Below, piece by piece: positions 1-8,332 of a stretch of 64,000 nt of DNA (positions are counted from its first letter, which is position 1; every line of letters starts with the position of its first letter). The notes under the pieces are model-generated. The model was not told where the DNA came from and searched no databases. It was given only the letters and a program-made list of their open reading frames with translations. The position numbers and the translations under genes are program-made. This DNA comes from an uncultured Clostridia bacterium (lineage in GTDB: Bacteria > Bacillota > Clostridia > Christensenellales > Aristaeellaceae), in contig CAMJUL010000005.1 of assembly GCA_946408995.1 (NCBI GenBank), positions 16,215-80,214 on the forward strand. The letters run 5' to 3'.

Positions 1-2583
1 CAGCATATCCAGCACCGAAAGATTCAGCGCGAGAATGGACTGGATCTGCTGATGTGTCCGCTGCTTTTCCCTAAAGAGCCGGTCCGCTTCGGCAAAATCC
101 TGTTCCGCGGCTTTTTTGTCCATAGGTTTCCGGCCGGAAACCAGCTCCTCCGCCGCCTGGAGCCGTCCGGAAACCAGGGAACGTCGGCTTTCCCATGACC
201 GGACTTCCTGCCGGAGCCGTTCGATGTCCTCTTTTTTTCTGCCCTGGATCAGGGACATCCATTCCTCCTGCGTAAGATCCCTTTGATCCAGGGCGGCTTC
301 GTACTGCTCCCTTAACGACAAGGCCTGTCGGCTGATATCCGGCAGGCCAGCCTCTGCTTTGGCCAAAAGGGCTTTGAGATGACTGACTTCCTCCTGCGCC
401 CTTACCGCCGATTCTCTGGCCAGCTTTTCCTCCTTCAGCCGGAGCGCGTGCTCCTGTTCAGCCTGTGAAAGCAGCCGGTCAGCTGCCTCCATGGTATCAA
501 GATCAACCCCCTTGCGCTTTTCACTCAGCGTTGCCTCACAAGCGGAGAGCGTACGCAGCTTTTCATTCAGGATCTCCTTGGCCCCTTCAAGCCTCCGGGC
601 GCTGCCCTGTATGCTTTTTTCCAGCTGCTCCTGCTCGTCTCTGAGGGAAAGAAGCTGCGTCTTTCGTCTCCCGGCTTCTACGCCCTCTGCTTCGATCCGT
701 TTGAACACTTTTTCCGCTTCCGCTGAGAGCGTATCAAGGGACGCGTCCTTTGATACGTCCACCTCAAGGGCCGCAAGCTGCTCCCGGAACAGACTGATCT
801 CAAGGTTATACTGTTTTTTCAGTTCAAGAAACCGCGCTGCCGCGGAACCGGAGGCAGCCGAACGGGTTTCCCTTTCGCCTTCAAGGGCCTTCATACGTCC
901 TTCTATGGCCTCAAGCGCGGCCCGATCGATCAGGGGCTCATTCTCCGTCAGGCGGGCTTTTAAAGGATGGTCGGTGGAACCGCAGACCGGGCAGGGGTGG
1001 CCGGGAATCAGTTCCCTGGCCAGCAGTCCCGCTTGCGCTGTAAAAAAGGCGGAACGGGCCGAAAGGTATTCCTGAGAAGCCGTCTGGGCAAGTTTGGCCG
1101 CGTCGGCATACGCCCTGGCGGCTTTTTCCGCTGACGCTTCCGCTTCTTTGACTTCAAGGGACCGCGCACGCAGGGCTGTGTCCATGGCCTTCAGCTGCTC
1201 CGCGCTGTTTTGTTTCCGGGACCATAGAAGCCATTCCTCCTCCGCTCCCTGAAGGAGCCCCAGAAGGGTCGCAAGGCGATTTTTTTGGTCAGTCAGGCGA
1301 TCCAGTTCCCTTTGAAGCATGTCTGCCTGCCGGCTTTCTTCCTCCCATTGGCGTTTTACCTGTTCAAGCTCCCCTTCAGCTTCCTTAACGCGCTGTAAAG
1401 CGTCCTTTGCCCGCAGGACCCGGTCCTGCACACGGGTCAGGAGGTCTCTGGCCCGGGCTGTATCTTGAAGAGAGGCGAGGTACTTTTCCTGTGCGTCGGA
1501 GGAATGCCGTTCGCTTTCCGGCAGCTTGGTCCGGCAGTTCTCCATTTCGTTTATCAAAATACGGCGCTGATCATCGTCCCTCTTCCAGTTCTGATAAAGC
1601 TGTGACAGCTCGAACGCGGCTGAGAGCTGGTCCGCCAGACGGCTGTTTGCCTCGTTTTCCTCCCGGTGGGCAAGGATCTCCTCCAGTTCTTCCCGCGCGG
1701 TCCTGCAGGCGGTGAATTGCTTTTCCGTCTCAGAGGCGAGTGCGCAGACCGCCTGCTTTTCATCCCTGTTGCCGGACAGGACTTCCAGCTCCTCCCGGGA
1801 TTTGAGCACAGTCTCTTTCTCTGCAAGGCAAAAGGCGCTGAGTTCCTCCGTCAGCGCTTCAAGGTCGGTGATGGAGAACTTCCCGGTCAGGATCTGCTTG
1901 CGCGATTCCAAAAGGGGAGACCCCTCCGGAAGGGAGGGCAGTTGGATCTGCGCGCATTCACTGACTGCGGCCCTCAGGTGTGCCTGTGCGGCAGCCTCTT
2001 TTTCTTTTCGTCTTCTGGCGATTTCATTGGTAACGTCCTGATAAAATCCGGTATTGAACAGCTTCCGGAAGATGATCTTTTTATCATCCGACTTTGCCCG
2101 AAGAAGGTCCATGAATTCGCCCTGGGCGATCATGGCGATCTGCATGAACTGCCCCTTGGTCAAGCCGATCAGTCCCTGCAGGTAAGCGTCTGTTTCTTTG
2201 ACCGGATAAAGACTGCCGTCCGGCATCGTCAGTTCGACGGAGCCGGGCTGCTCCTTGCTGCCGGCGCCTCTTTTCAGTTTCCGTATGTGACGGGGGACGC
2301 GATGGACCGTATATACCTGTCCGGCCTCCTGAAACGTCATGTCGACGCAAGGGGTCACGCCTTCATCCGTGTATTGGCTCTGAAGCTCGATGCCGCTCTT
2401 TTTGTTGCTCTCGCTGCTTGCTTCCCCGTAAAGCGCAAACACGATCGCATCAAAAATGGTGGTTTTTCCGGAGCCGGTGTCCCCGGTGATCAGAAAAAAG
2501 TTTTGTTTGGGCACGGTAAAATCGATCACCGTGGGCTTGCCGTAGGAACCAAAGGCCTGCATGGTCAATCGAAGCGGTCTCAT
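1..2583 (-). CDS. sbcC: Exonuclease SbcC (partial, runs off left edge)
   Basis: SMC-like ATPase subunit of the SbcCD nuclease, which processes hairpins and double-strand ends. I translated the minus strand by hand; the frame is open from an ATG at 2583 to the window edge, giving 861 residues. The N terminus has a Walker A motif (GDTGSGKTT, about residues 33-41). Long charged coiled coil surrounds a zinc hook, CPVCGS, whose first Cys is residue 531 (bases 976-993). The second coil arm is partly present, but the C-terminal ATPase lobe lies outside the window. It starts 34 bases after the sbcD stop, with a purine-rich ribosome site, so the two genes are very likely co-transcribed. Confidence 0.93.
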   Translation of the reverse strand, partial: MRPLRLTMQAFGSYGKPTVIDFTVPKQNFFLITGDTGSGKTTIFDAIVFALYGEASSESNKKSGIELQSQYTDEGVTPCVDMTFQEAGQVYTVHRVPRHIRKLKRGAGSKEQPGSVELTMPDGSLYPVKETDAYLQGLIGLTKGQFMQIAMIAQGEFMDLLRAKSDDKKIIFRKLFNTGFYQDVTNEIARRRKEKEAAAQAHLRAAVSECAQIQLPSLPEGSPLLESRKQILTGKFSITDLEALTEELSAFCLAEKETVLKSREELEVLSGNRDEKQAVCALASETEKQFTACRTAREELEEILAHREENEANSRLADQLSAAFELSQLYQNWKRDDDQRRILINEMENCRTKLPESERHSSDAQEKYLASLQDTARARDLLTRVQDRVLRAKDALQRVKEAEGELEQVKRQWEEESRQADMLQRELDRLTDQKNRLATLLGLLQGAEEEWLLWSRKQNSAEQLKAMDTALRARSLEVKEAEASAEKAARAYADAAKLAQTASQEYLSARSAFFTAQAGLLARELIPGHPCPVCGSTDHPLKARLTENEPLIDRAALEAIEGRMKALEGERETRSAASGSAAARFLELKKQYNLEISLFREQLAALEVDVSKDASLDTLSAEAEKVFKRIEAEGVEAGRRKTQLLSLRDEQEQLEKSIQGSARRLEGAKEILNEKLRTLSACEATLSEKRKGVDLDTMEAADRLLSQAEQEHALRLKEEKLARESAVRAQEEVSHLKALLAKAEAGLPDISRQALSLREQYEAALDQRDLTQEEWMSLIQGRKKEDIERLRQEVRSWESRRSLVSGRLQAAEELVSGRKPMDKKAAEQDFAEADRLFREKQRTHQQIQSILALNLSVLDML

Positions 2584-2617
2584 AGCCTGTCCCTTTCCGT
2601 TTTCCGTTTCGTTCAGC

Positions 2618-3769
2618 TCATCCGCCGGTTTGGTCCCGAACCGTGTTGATGACGTCCTGAAGGATCGTTCGCTCCCTTTCATCCGCGGATTTGAGAAAAT
2701 CAAGGATCATTTCAAACGGATCTTTCAAAGCCTCTTCCGGAACAGGGCGAAGATCCGCCCTGCGAATGTCACATCTGCGGACCTGCAGAAGATTCGGAAA
2801 CGCATTCCGAAGGCGATCCAGGGCATCCGCGGAATCCAGATCCACCGGATCGGTCAGCAGGACAGTCACATAATCATCGCAGGCATCTTCAAGGACGTCT
2901 TTCAGAAGGCCTTTGATGACCCGAACCTGTCTGAGGGGCGTCAGCGGGAGGCTTTGGACGGACAGCCGGCCCTTTTCTTTCAATTCGACGCACAGCAGCG
3001 CTTTCTGCTGGCCCGCTTCCGATACAGAACTGCAGAGAGGGGTTCCGGAGTAGCGGAAAGCTTTATTCCCAACGGTCATGGGTTTGTGGATGTGCCCAAG
3101 CGCCGCATAATCAAAGGGGGCGAGGACCGCGGCGGGGATCGCGTCGATGTTTCCGGCCATTCGGATCTCGCTGTCCGCGCGTTCGATCTCTTCCGGAAGG
3201 GCGCCGGCAGGCAGATAAAACTGATGACTGACAAGAACGTTCCGGTCACGTGTGTCGATGCGTTCGCGTTCGATCATCGCCGAGACGGCTTCCGCATATG
3301 AAAGGCAGGATCCATCGGGCCGGTTTCCCGTGATCGAGCGGACCATAGACGGACGGATAAAAGGAAGAAGATAAAAATGAACGTTTCCGTAAGGATCCTG
3401 CAGCGTGACTTTTTCCAATGATTCCCCGGCAGCCTTCGGAGGATGTCCGGCCATATAAAGGCGCTGCCTGCGAAGGAACCCTCTGTACAGATTCAGCCTG
3501 TCCGGGCTGTCGTGATTTCCGCTGATCACCATGACCGCTGCGTCAGGAATGGCGGCGCACAGGTCGGAGACAAAGGCGTCGAACACCTCCACGGCCTCCG
3601 CGCTGGGAAGTGGTTTGTCAAAGATATCCCCGGCGATCACGAACGCGTCCGGCTTCTCGGCGGCGGCAATGCGGCAGATCTGGCGCAGAATATGACACTG
3701 ATCCTCTTTCAGATCGTGGTTGATCAGTTTGAGCCCGATATGCAGGTCACTGGTATGAAGGATTTTCAT
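2618..3769 (-). CDS. sbcD: Exonuclease SbcD, nuclease subunit
   Basis: Mn-dependent Mre11-type nuclease partner of SbcC. The calcineurin-like phosphoesterase motifs are visible in order: HTSDLHIG at residues 5-12 (metal-binding Asp and His), GDIFD near residue 47, GNHD near residue 84, and ALGHIH in the middle of the chain. At 383 residues the length is normal for the family. The gene begins 10 bases after the stop of the upstream CoA-transferase gene and is followed closely by sbcC, giving a three-gene minus-strand operon. The DNA-repair pair is standard; the metabolic gene at its head is not. Confidence 0.96.
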   Translation of the reverse strand: MKILHTSDLHIGLKLINHDLKEDQCHILRQICRIAAAEKPDAFVIAGDIFDKPLPSAEAVEVFDAFVSDLCAAIPDAAVMVISGNHDSPDRLNLYRGFLRRQRLYMAGHPPKAAGESLEKVTLQDPYGNVHFYLLPFIRPSMVRSITGNRPDGSCLSYAEAVSAMIERERIDTRDRNVLVSHQFYLPAGALPEEIERADSEIRMAGNIDAIPAAVLAPFDYAALGHIHKPMTVGNKAFRYSGTPLCSSVSEAGQQKALLCVELKEKGRLSVQSLPLTPLRQVRVIKGLLKDVLEDACDDYVTVLLTDPVDLDSADALDRLRNAFPNLLQVRRCDIRRADLRPVPEEALKDPFEMILDFLKSADERERTILQDVINTVRDQTGG

Positions 3770-3779
3770 AGGCGTCCTC

Positions 3780-5312
3780 TCAGGAACGTTTCAGGTCCGG
3801 ATGAAGCTGCACAGGGAAAGGAAGAAGGGACAGAACGTCTTTTTCCATATCCACCCCTGGATAGACCTCTTTCAGGCATAGCCCTGAGGGACACAGTTCA
3901 AAGACGCACCTTTCCGTGACGTATAATACCCGCTGTCCGTTCTTTATTGCCCGGTCAGCCGAAAAACTGACGGAACGGACGTTGGAAACAAATTTAGGAA
4001 TGACGCCGTTCTGGAGAATGGTGACTTCGTCTTTTTTCCGCTCGATCAAAAGCCCGTGTGTGTTGAATGTCAGGCAGAAAATGACCGTAGGGGTATTGGC
4101 CGTGATATTGGCGAACCCACCGATGCCCGAGAAGGCATCCGGCCCCCGGTGGGAATTGGCATTCCCGAACCGGTCCACTTCAAACGCCCCCATAAAGCAA
4201 ATGTTGAGTCCGCCGGAATCATACAAATCAAACTGGTTGGCCATATCATAGACCGACGCGGCGCCGATCATGGCGCCGAAGACGGTTCCGGACGCGGGAA
4301 ACCCGCCGATGCCTCCGGATTCGACGGTCAGGGTGATTTTATCCAGGAGGTTGTTCTTCCTGGCATATTTGGCGACCGTTTCCGGAATGCCGATGCCGAT
4401 ATTGACGATATCGTCCTCGCGAAGCTCCCGCGCGGCCCTTCGGCCAATGGTGTTGTACGCAGGATTGCTTTTGCTTTTGGCCTGACTCAGCTCGTCGATC
4501 ATCTCCTGCCAGCCCTTCCATTCCTCATAGGGGATCTCAAAGGAACCGGTCAGTGCCTTGAAGGCCACAGGCCTGGTTTCAGGCTCCGTCACTACAAGTA
4601 CATCTACCAGGCATCCTGGAATAATGGTGTTGCGGGGCCGGGAAGGCGTGGTTACAAGCCGGTCCACCTGCACGATGACCAGACCATGGTTGGCTTTGGC
4701 CGCCTGACATATGGACAGGGCGTCCCCGGACATGTACATATCGTCAAAGGAAACATTGCCGAACCGGTCCGCAGCGGTGCCCTTGATCAGGGCGACGTTG
4801 ATAGGCGGCAGCTGGTAGTACAGAAACTCCTCGCCGTCCACCTGGACCAGCTTGCAGAGGGAAGCATCCTTGGAAAGACGGTTGATCCCGGGCCCTTCTC
4901 GTCTGGGATCCACAAAAATATCCAATCCCACCTTGGAGAGCGCCCCGGGAAGGCCTCCGGCCTGGGCCCGTATGGCGTGGGAAATGCAGCCAAGGGGGAG
5001 ATTGTATGCCTCGAACCGGTCTTCCATGACGATTTTTTTGGTTGAAAGCATGGCGCCGAAATGGCCGCAGATCAGTTTTTTGACTGCGCCTTCCCGGATA
5101 TATCCCTCCGCGTTTCTGTTTTCATCCCAAACGCCGAATCCTGCGCTTGAGATCAAGGTCAGGTTGTTGGGTTCCCCAAATGAATGGAACCGTCTGTAAA
5201 GCGCTTCGTGAAGCTCCACAGGGTTTTCGATCCCGACAAAGGAGTTCACGCAAATGCAGTCCCCGTTTCGGATCAGTTTGACGGCGTCGTCGGAAGACAA
5301 AATTCTAAACAT
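3780..5312 (-). CDS. Fused alpha/beta acyl-CoA:carboxylate CoA-transferase
   Basis: Family I CoA-transferase with both halves in one 510-residue chain, as in propionate/butyrate:acetate CoA-transferases. The beta half carries the catalytic-glutamate motif VESGGIGG, placing the predicted nucleophile at Glu331. It probably moves CoA between short-chain acids and acyl-CoAs during fermentation; the exact substrate cannot be read from sequence. It is first gene of a minus-strand unit with sbcD and sbcC, separated from sbcD by 10 bases. Upstream lie a plausible promoter (TGTACA, 17 bases, TATAGT) and a perfect 12-base palindrome at 5404-5415 over its -35 region. Confidence 0.88.
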   Translation of the reverse strand: MFRILSSDDAVKLIRNGDCICVNSFVGIENPVELHEALYRRFHSFGEPNNLTLISSAGFGVWDENRNAEGYIREGAVKKLICGHFGAMLSTKKIVMEDRFEAYNLPLGCISHAIRAQAGGLPGALSKVGLDIFVDPRREGPGINRLSKDASLCKLVQVDGEEFLYYQLPPINVALIKGTAADRFGNVSFDDMYMSGDALSICQAAKANHGLVIVQVDRLVTTPSRPRNTIIPGCLVDVLVVTEPETRPVAFKALTGSFEIPYEEWKGWQEMIDELSQAKSKSNPAYNTIGRRAARELREDDIVNIGIGIPETVAKYARKNNLLDKITLTVESGGIGGFPASGTVFGAMIGAASVYDMANQFDLYDSGGLNICFMGAFEVDRFGNANSHRGPDAFSGIGGFANITANTPTVIFCLTFNTHGLLIERKKDEVTILQNGVIPKFVSNVRSVSFSADRAIKNGQRVLYVTERCVFELCPSGLCLKEVYPGVDMEKDVLSLLPFPVQLHPDLKRS

Positions 5313-5403
5313 TGGTTTGTCCTTTCAATAAAGAAACAATCCGGTCCAGGCGCGTTTGCAGGGCTGAAAAAAAGAACCAGTCAACTATAGCACGGACTTG
5401 AGA

Positions 5404-5415
5404 AACTGTACAGTT
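5404..5415. promoter_or_regulatory. Palindrome AACTGTACAGTT, candidate operator
   Basis: A perfect 12-base palindrome between the divergent CoA-transferase and DUF6508-like genes. On the minus strand it covers a possible -35 box (TGTACA) placed 17 bases before TATAGT for the CoA-transferase operon. A repressor site is an inference; no regulator gene lies beside it. Confidence 0.4.
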
Positions 5416-5432
5416 CCTTTTTGAAAACAGGC

Positions 5433-5461
5433 TTGCGGGATTTGTCTTTCGGGCATATAAT
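5433..5461 (+). promoter_or_regulatory. Sigma-A-type promoter for the DUF6508-like gene
   Basis: TTGCGG, a 17-base spacer, then TATAAT, about 55 bases before the ATG at 5517. Confidence 0.6.
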
Positions 5462-5516
5462 AATGTAAAAGACTGTGTCTTGGCAGACACAAATCAATAA
5501 AAAGAGGAACACACAA

Positions 5517-5885
5517 ATGACCGAACAGTATCGTTCTTTGACTGCATATATCGAGCCCATCAAACGGATGTCGGAAAGCTGTCATGAGGGCTGGAGCAGA
5601 GAGGGGGACTCCGCCCTGGTCCATTCCTTTGCCGATACCTTCCATGATTTTGTAAATGAGCGGACGGATCTGCGTCTGGATTATTACCGGGATATCCTGG
5701 CCCAGAACGGGATCGTGACAGACCGGCTGGACGAGGCGGACGTTTCCTCCAAAGACGCCGTCTGCGTGCTTGCAATGATGTTCGCGGCGGTACGCGCGGA
5801 ACGCTTCTGCGATGGATTTTTGCTGGAAAATTGCAAGAACGGCACCATCGTACGCTGGCTTGAGCGTCTCAAAAGCCTGGATTGA
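5517..5885 (+). CDS. DUF6508-like protein of unknown function
   Basis: A 122-residue soluble protein. The C-terminal pattern (VLAMMFAAVRAERFCDG followed by a WLERLK-type end) matches what I remember of DUF6508 proteins in Firmicutes; their function is unknown. I chose the ATG at 5517 because AAAGAGG lies about 9 bases before it; a longer frame from 5475 would include leader sequence. It has its own TATAAT promoter, stands alone, and faces the end of the tyrosine recombinase gene 13 bases away. No signal peptide or membrane segment is visible. Confidence 0.7.
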   Translation: MTEQYRSLTAYIEPIKRMSESCHEGWSREGDSALVHSFADTFHDFVNERTDLRLDYYRDILAQNGIVTDRLDEADVSSKDAVCVLAMMFAAVRAERFCDGFLLENCKNGTIVRWLERLKSLD

Positions 5886-5898
5886 ACCGGAGGCAGGT

Positions 5899-7017
5899 TC
5901 AGGATCGCTCCTGATGCGGGTCCACCCAGGTAACGCTGCCGGCGGCCGCTCTTTTCTGATCCTCATCCGAGGCGGCGTAATGGGAACGGGTCGTATTGAC
6001 ATTGGAATGCCCAAGACTTGCGGCCACAAGATAGATATCGCCTGTCTCCCTGTACAGATTTGTACCGTAAGTGGAACGCAGTTTGTGGGGGCTGAGTCGC
6101 TTTTTGAGCGGCGCGGCACAGGAGGCGTATTTCTTGACCAGATCCTGAAGTGCGCGCGCGCTGATGCGCTTTCTTTGCGTAGAGAGGAACAAGGCGTTCT
6201 CATGTCCGGGAAACGGTTCGATTTCCTTCCGCTGGCGGTAATACGCCTCAAGTGCGTCCCGGACCTGGTCGTTAAAATATAAAATCACCTGATTTCCGCC
6301 TTTCCGGGTCACGACAAATCCCTTGCTGTCCAAATCTACATCGTCCATATCCAGGCCGATCAACTCGCTTGCCCGGATCCCGGTCCCGACCAGCATACAA
6401 ATAATGGCCATATCCCTGAGCCGGGTGTTGTTCAGGTATTTTTTTTGCCTTTCGCTCAGACCTTCTCCACTGTATACCGTATCCAGCATCCGGCTGACTT
6501 CCTCCCGGTCCAGATAGACAATGGGCTTTTCACGGATCTTGGGCATGGCTATTTTCTCTGTGACGTTCTGTCGGATGTATTCGTGTGTATACAGGTATTT
6601 ATAAAAGGACCGGATGGCAGATAGTTTTCTGGCAATGGATACATCCTGATTGGTGGTAAATTCCGGAAGCGCCTCCTGATCCTCAAACAGCGCGTCCGAG
6701 CCGTAATCCGGCTTGACGTATAAACGAAGGTATTCCTGATACATCTCCAAATCCCGCAGGGTGACTTTTTCCAGGTCCGAAGCCGTAAAACCGTCCGGCT
6801 TGAGATGACCAAAGGGAGGACGCTCAAGCACCAGGTAAAAGAAGAACGTCCGCAGATCATGCACATAGCCGAGCCTGGTCAGCGGCGTCGTTGTCGACAG
6901 AATGGAACGGATATAGTCATGGCAAAGTGGCGGAAGTTCCCGGAGGATCTCCGTTACCTGTCGCTGGATTTTTTGTCTGTGGGCTTCCTGATAGCTCAAA
7001 GGGCTTTTGCCGGCCAT
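5899..7017 (-). CDS. Tyrosine recombinase (XerC/D or integrase family)
   Basis: Site-specific DNA recombinase of 372 residues. An N-terminal SAM-like DNA-binding domain (about residues 30-150) is followed by the catalytic domain. All catalytic residues are present, numbered from the ATG at 7017: Arg215 (GTGIRASE), Lys239, His311 and Arg314 (PHKLR), His337 (SLGHSN) and nucleophile Tyr347 (TTRSHY). I chose 7017 over the ATG at 7023 because GGAGG is 9 bases from the former and only 3 from the latter. The gene is solitary. Its promoter touches a perfect 14-6-14 inverted repeat, so it may act there or regulate itself; the true target is unknown. Confidence 0.93.
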   Translation of the reverse strand: MAGKSPLSYQEAHRQKIQRQVTEILRELPPLCHDYIRSILSTTTPLTRLGYVHDLRTFFFYLVLERPPFGHLKPDGFTASDLEKVTLRDLEMYQEYLRLYVKPDYGSDALFEDQEALPEFTTNQDVSIARKLSAIRSFYKYLYTHEYIRQNVTEKIAMPKIREKPIVYLDREEVSRMLDTVYSGEGLSERQKKYLNNTRLRDMAIICMLVGTGIRASELIGLDMDDVDLDSKGFVVTRKGGNQVILYFNDQVRDALEAYYRQRKEIEPFPGHENALFLSTQRKRISARALQDLVKKYASCAAPLKKRLSPHKLRSTYGTNLYRETGDIYLVAASLGHSNVNTTRSHYAASDEDQKRAAAGSVTWVDPHQERS

Positions 7018-7075
7018 AAGCATGGACCTCCGATGGTTGAATCAATCCGGATTAAAACCACTGCCGGATGCTTTT

Positions 7076-7104
7076 AGTATACTCCCCCTGCTTTCGGATG
7101 TCAA
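7076..7104 (-). promoter_or_regulatory. Promoter of the tyrosine recombinase gene
   Basis: On the minus strand TTGACA (7104-7099), a 17-base spacer, then TATACT (7081-7076). The upstream inverted repeat begins at the first base of the -35 box. Confidence 0.75.
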
Positions 7105-7137
7105 TCTCTGCCGAAAAGTGACATTTTCGGCAGAGAT
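7104..7137. repeat. Perfect 14-bp inverted repeat with 6-bp spacer
   Basis: ATCTCTGCCGAAAA at 7104-7117 and its exact complement at 7124-7137, separated by GTGACA. Two arms flanking a 6-base core is the layout of tyrosine recombinase sites such as dif, although the arm sequence is unlike dif. It abuts the -35 box of the recombinase gene, so an operator is also possible. No T-run follows, which argues against a terminator. Confidence 0.7.
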
Positions 7138-7138
7138 A

Positions 7139-7481
7139 TAGAATGATTCCCCCCCTTTCCAGATTCCGTGAAATCGCGCCGATGGTCTGGCGTCACCGCA
7201 CGCCTCTTTGATCATCGCAGGATTTCGATAAGTCCGATGTGTTCAAGACGCTTCTCTCCGGTACGGCATCCCGATCAGAAAATCCTTTTTCCTGTTTTCA
7301 ATAGGATTATTCGTACAGCCACACAAAAACAGGCCGTTTTTCGTTCATGGTCCTTTTCATCTGGTTCAGGGGGCTTGAAAGGTCTTTTTGCATTTTCTTT
7401 CAATTTGTCAAAAGAAGGATGCCTTGCAAGGTGTACCGGATCCTTCCCCTCCCGGTTTTCTTGCAGGATGCCTCCCTTGAT
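7139..7481. other. Gene-poor stretch between recombinase and PRTase genes
   Basis: No convincing gene. A 137-codon minus frame (7275-7688) crosses it but overlaps the start and promoter of the next gene and resembles no family I know. The stretch is bounded by two direct copies of the recombinase-site-like arm. I see no tRNA-like fold. Confidence 0.5.
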
Positions 7482-7497
7482 ATTTTCGGCAGAGATA
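7482..7497. repeat. Isolated copy of the inverted-repeat arm
   Basis: The 16 bases ATTTTCGGCAGAGATA recur exactly from 7123-7138, in the same orientation and without a facing partner arm. It lies about 50 bases before the phosphoribosyltransferase promoter. Confidence 0.6.
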
Positions 7498-7548
7498 GGG
7501 ATTTGCTCCTCCCCCTTCCATGCGCCGCGAAAGATTCGATCTTCGGAA

Positions 7549-7577
7549 TTGACCTTTTCTTTCTGAACAGGTATAAT
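7549..7577 (+). promoter_or_regulatory. Promoter of the phosphoribosyltransferase-like gene
   Basis: TTGACC, a 17-base spacer and TATAAT, about 50 bases before the ATG at 7628. Confidence 0.75.
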
Positions 7578-7627
7578 GATATCAATCGCTTCCACGCGTC
7601 TGAACACATAAACCGGAGGGATGTAAA

Positions 7628-8269
7628 ATGGCCATTCAGCTTTTTGATATGCCCAGTGTTGACGGGAGTCTTCCTTTCCGCGCGGCAAGGGGGCATTTTG
7701 CGACCAGCCACAGTCATGTCAATTATTATATCGACCTGACGATGACAAAGCATCGTTTGTCCGAGGCAAGGCTTGCCGCCAGAATCCTTTGCAGCAAGTA
7801 TCAGTCCTCTACCATTATTGACACCATTCTTTGTCTGGATGGGACGGAGGTTCTCGGCGCGTGCCTTGCCAGCGCTCTTTCGGAAGCGGGCTACATGAAT
7901 ATGAATGCCCACAGAACCATTTATGTGCTTACGCCGGAACATACCTCCGGAAGTCAGCTGATTTTCCGCGACAACACGGCCCCGATGATCGTCGGCAAGC
8001 ATGTTTTGGTGCTCTCCTCCTCTGTTACCACCGGCTATACGGCCCAGGCCGCAGTTGAAGCCATTCGTTATTATAACGGCATCACGGTCGGGATCAGCGC
8101 CATTTATTCTTATCTGGATCAATGCGAGGGGTTCCCGGTGATGAGCATCTTCAATACCCGGGACAATCTTCCGGATTATATGACCTGTTCCTCACATGAC
8201 TGTCCCCTTTGCAAAGCGGGCAAAAAGCTGGACGGCATGATAAACAGTCATGGCATTTCCACTTTCTGA
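7628..8269 (+). CDS. Orotate phosphoribosyltransferase-like protein
   Basis: A 213-residue type I phosphoribosyltransferase fold. The stretch HVLVLSSSVTTGYTAQ (about residues 124-139) stands where PRPP-binding loops usually read VDDVxTTG, so the acidic pair is replaced by Ser-Ser. A Cys cluster (CSSHDCPLC) lies near the C terminus and could bind metal. GGAGGG before the ATG supports the start. The gene is not beside other pyrimidine genes; it precedes an adenosine-deaminase-like gene, with a terminator-like hairpin between. The lost acidic residues make ordinary PyrE activity doubtful; a nucleotide-sensing or altered role is inference. Confidence 0.75.
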   Translation: MAIQLFDMPSVDGSLPFRAARGHFATSHSHVNYYIDLTMTKHRLSEARLAARILCSKYQSSTIIDTILCLDGTEVLGACLASALSEAGYMNMNAHRTIYVLTPEHTSGSQLIFRDNTAPMIVGKHVLVLSSSVTTGYTAQAAVEAIRYYNGITVGISAIYSYLDQCEGFPVMSIFNTRDNLPDYMTCSSHDCPLCKAGKKLDGMINSHGISTF

Positions 8270-8278
8270 CGGAACATC

Positions 8279-8306
8279 CCGGCTTTGAAAAAAGCCGGTT
8301 TTCGCT
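8279..8306 (+). terminator. Hairpin terminator or attenuator between PRTase and ADA-like genes
   Basis: CCGGCTTT at 8279-8286 pairs with AAAGCCGG at 8291-8298 around a GAAA loop, followed by TTTTCGCTTTT. It probably ends or damps the upstream transcript before the next gene. Confidence 0.65.
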
Positions 8307-8332
8307 TTTATAGTGAGGTGGGAGGTTCCGTC

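Noticed and set aside
1666..2649. Long plus-strand frame opposite sbcC
   Set aside because: It is antisense to sbcC, whose Walker A and zinc hook are in frame on the minus strand; the antisense protein has no recognisable motif.
7104..7137. Inverted repeat read as an intrinsic terminator
   Set aside because: No U-tract follows on either strand, and it lies immediately upstream of a promoter rather than after a gene.
7275..7688. 137-codon minus frame upstream of the PRTase gene
   Set aside because: It overlaps the real gene's promoter, ribosome site and first codons, is rich in Lys/Glu without domain features, and has no clear ribosome site.
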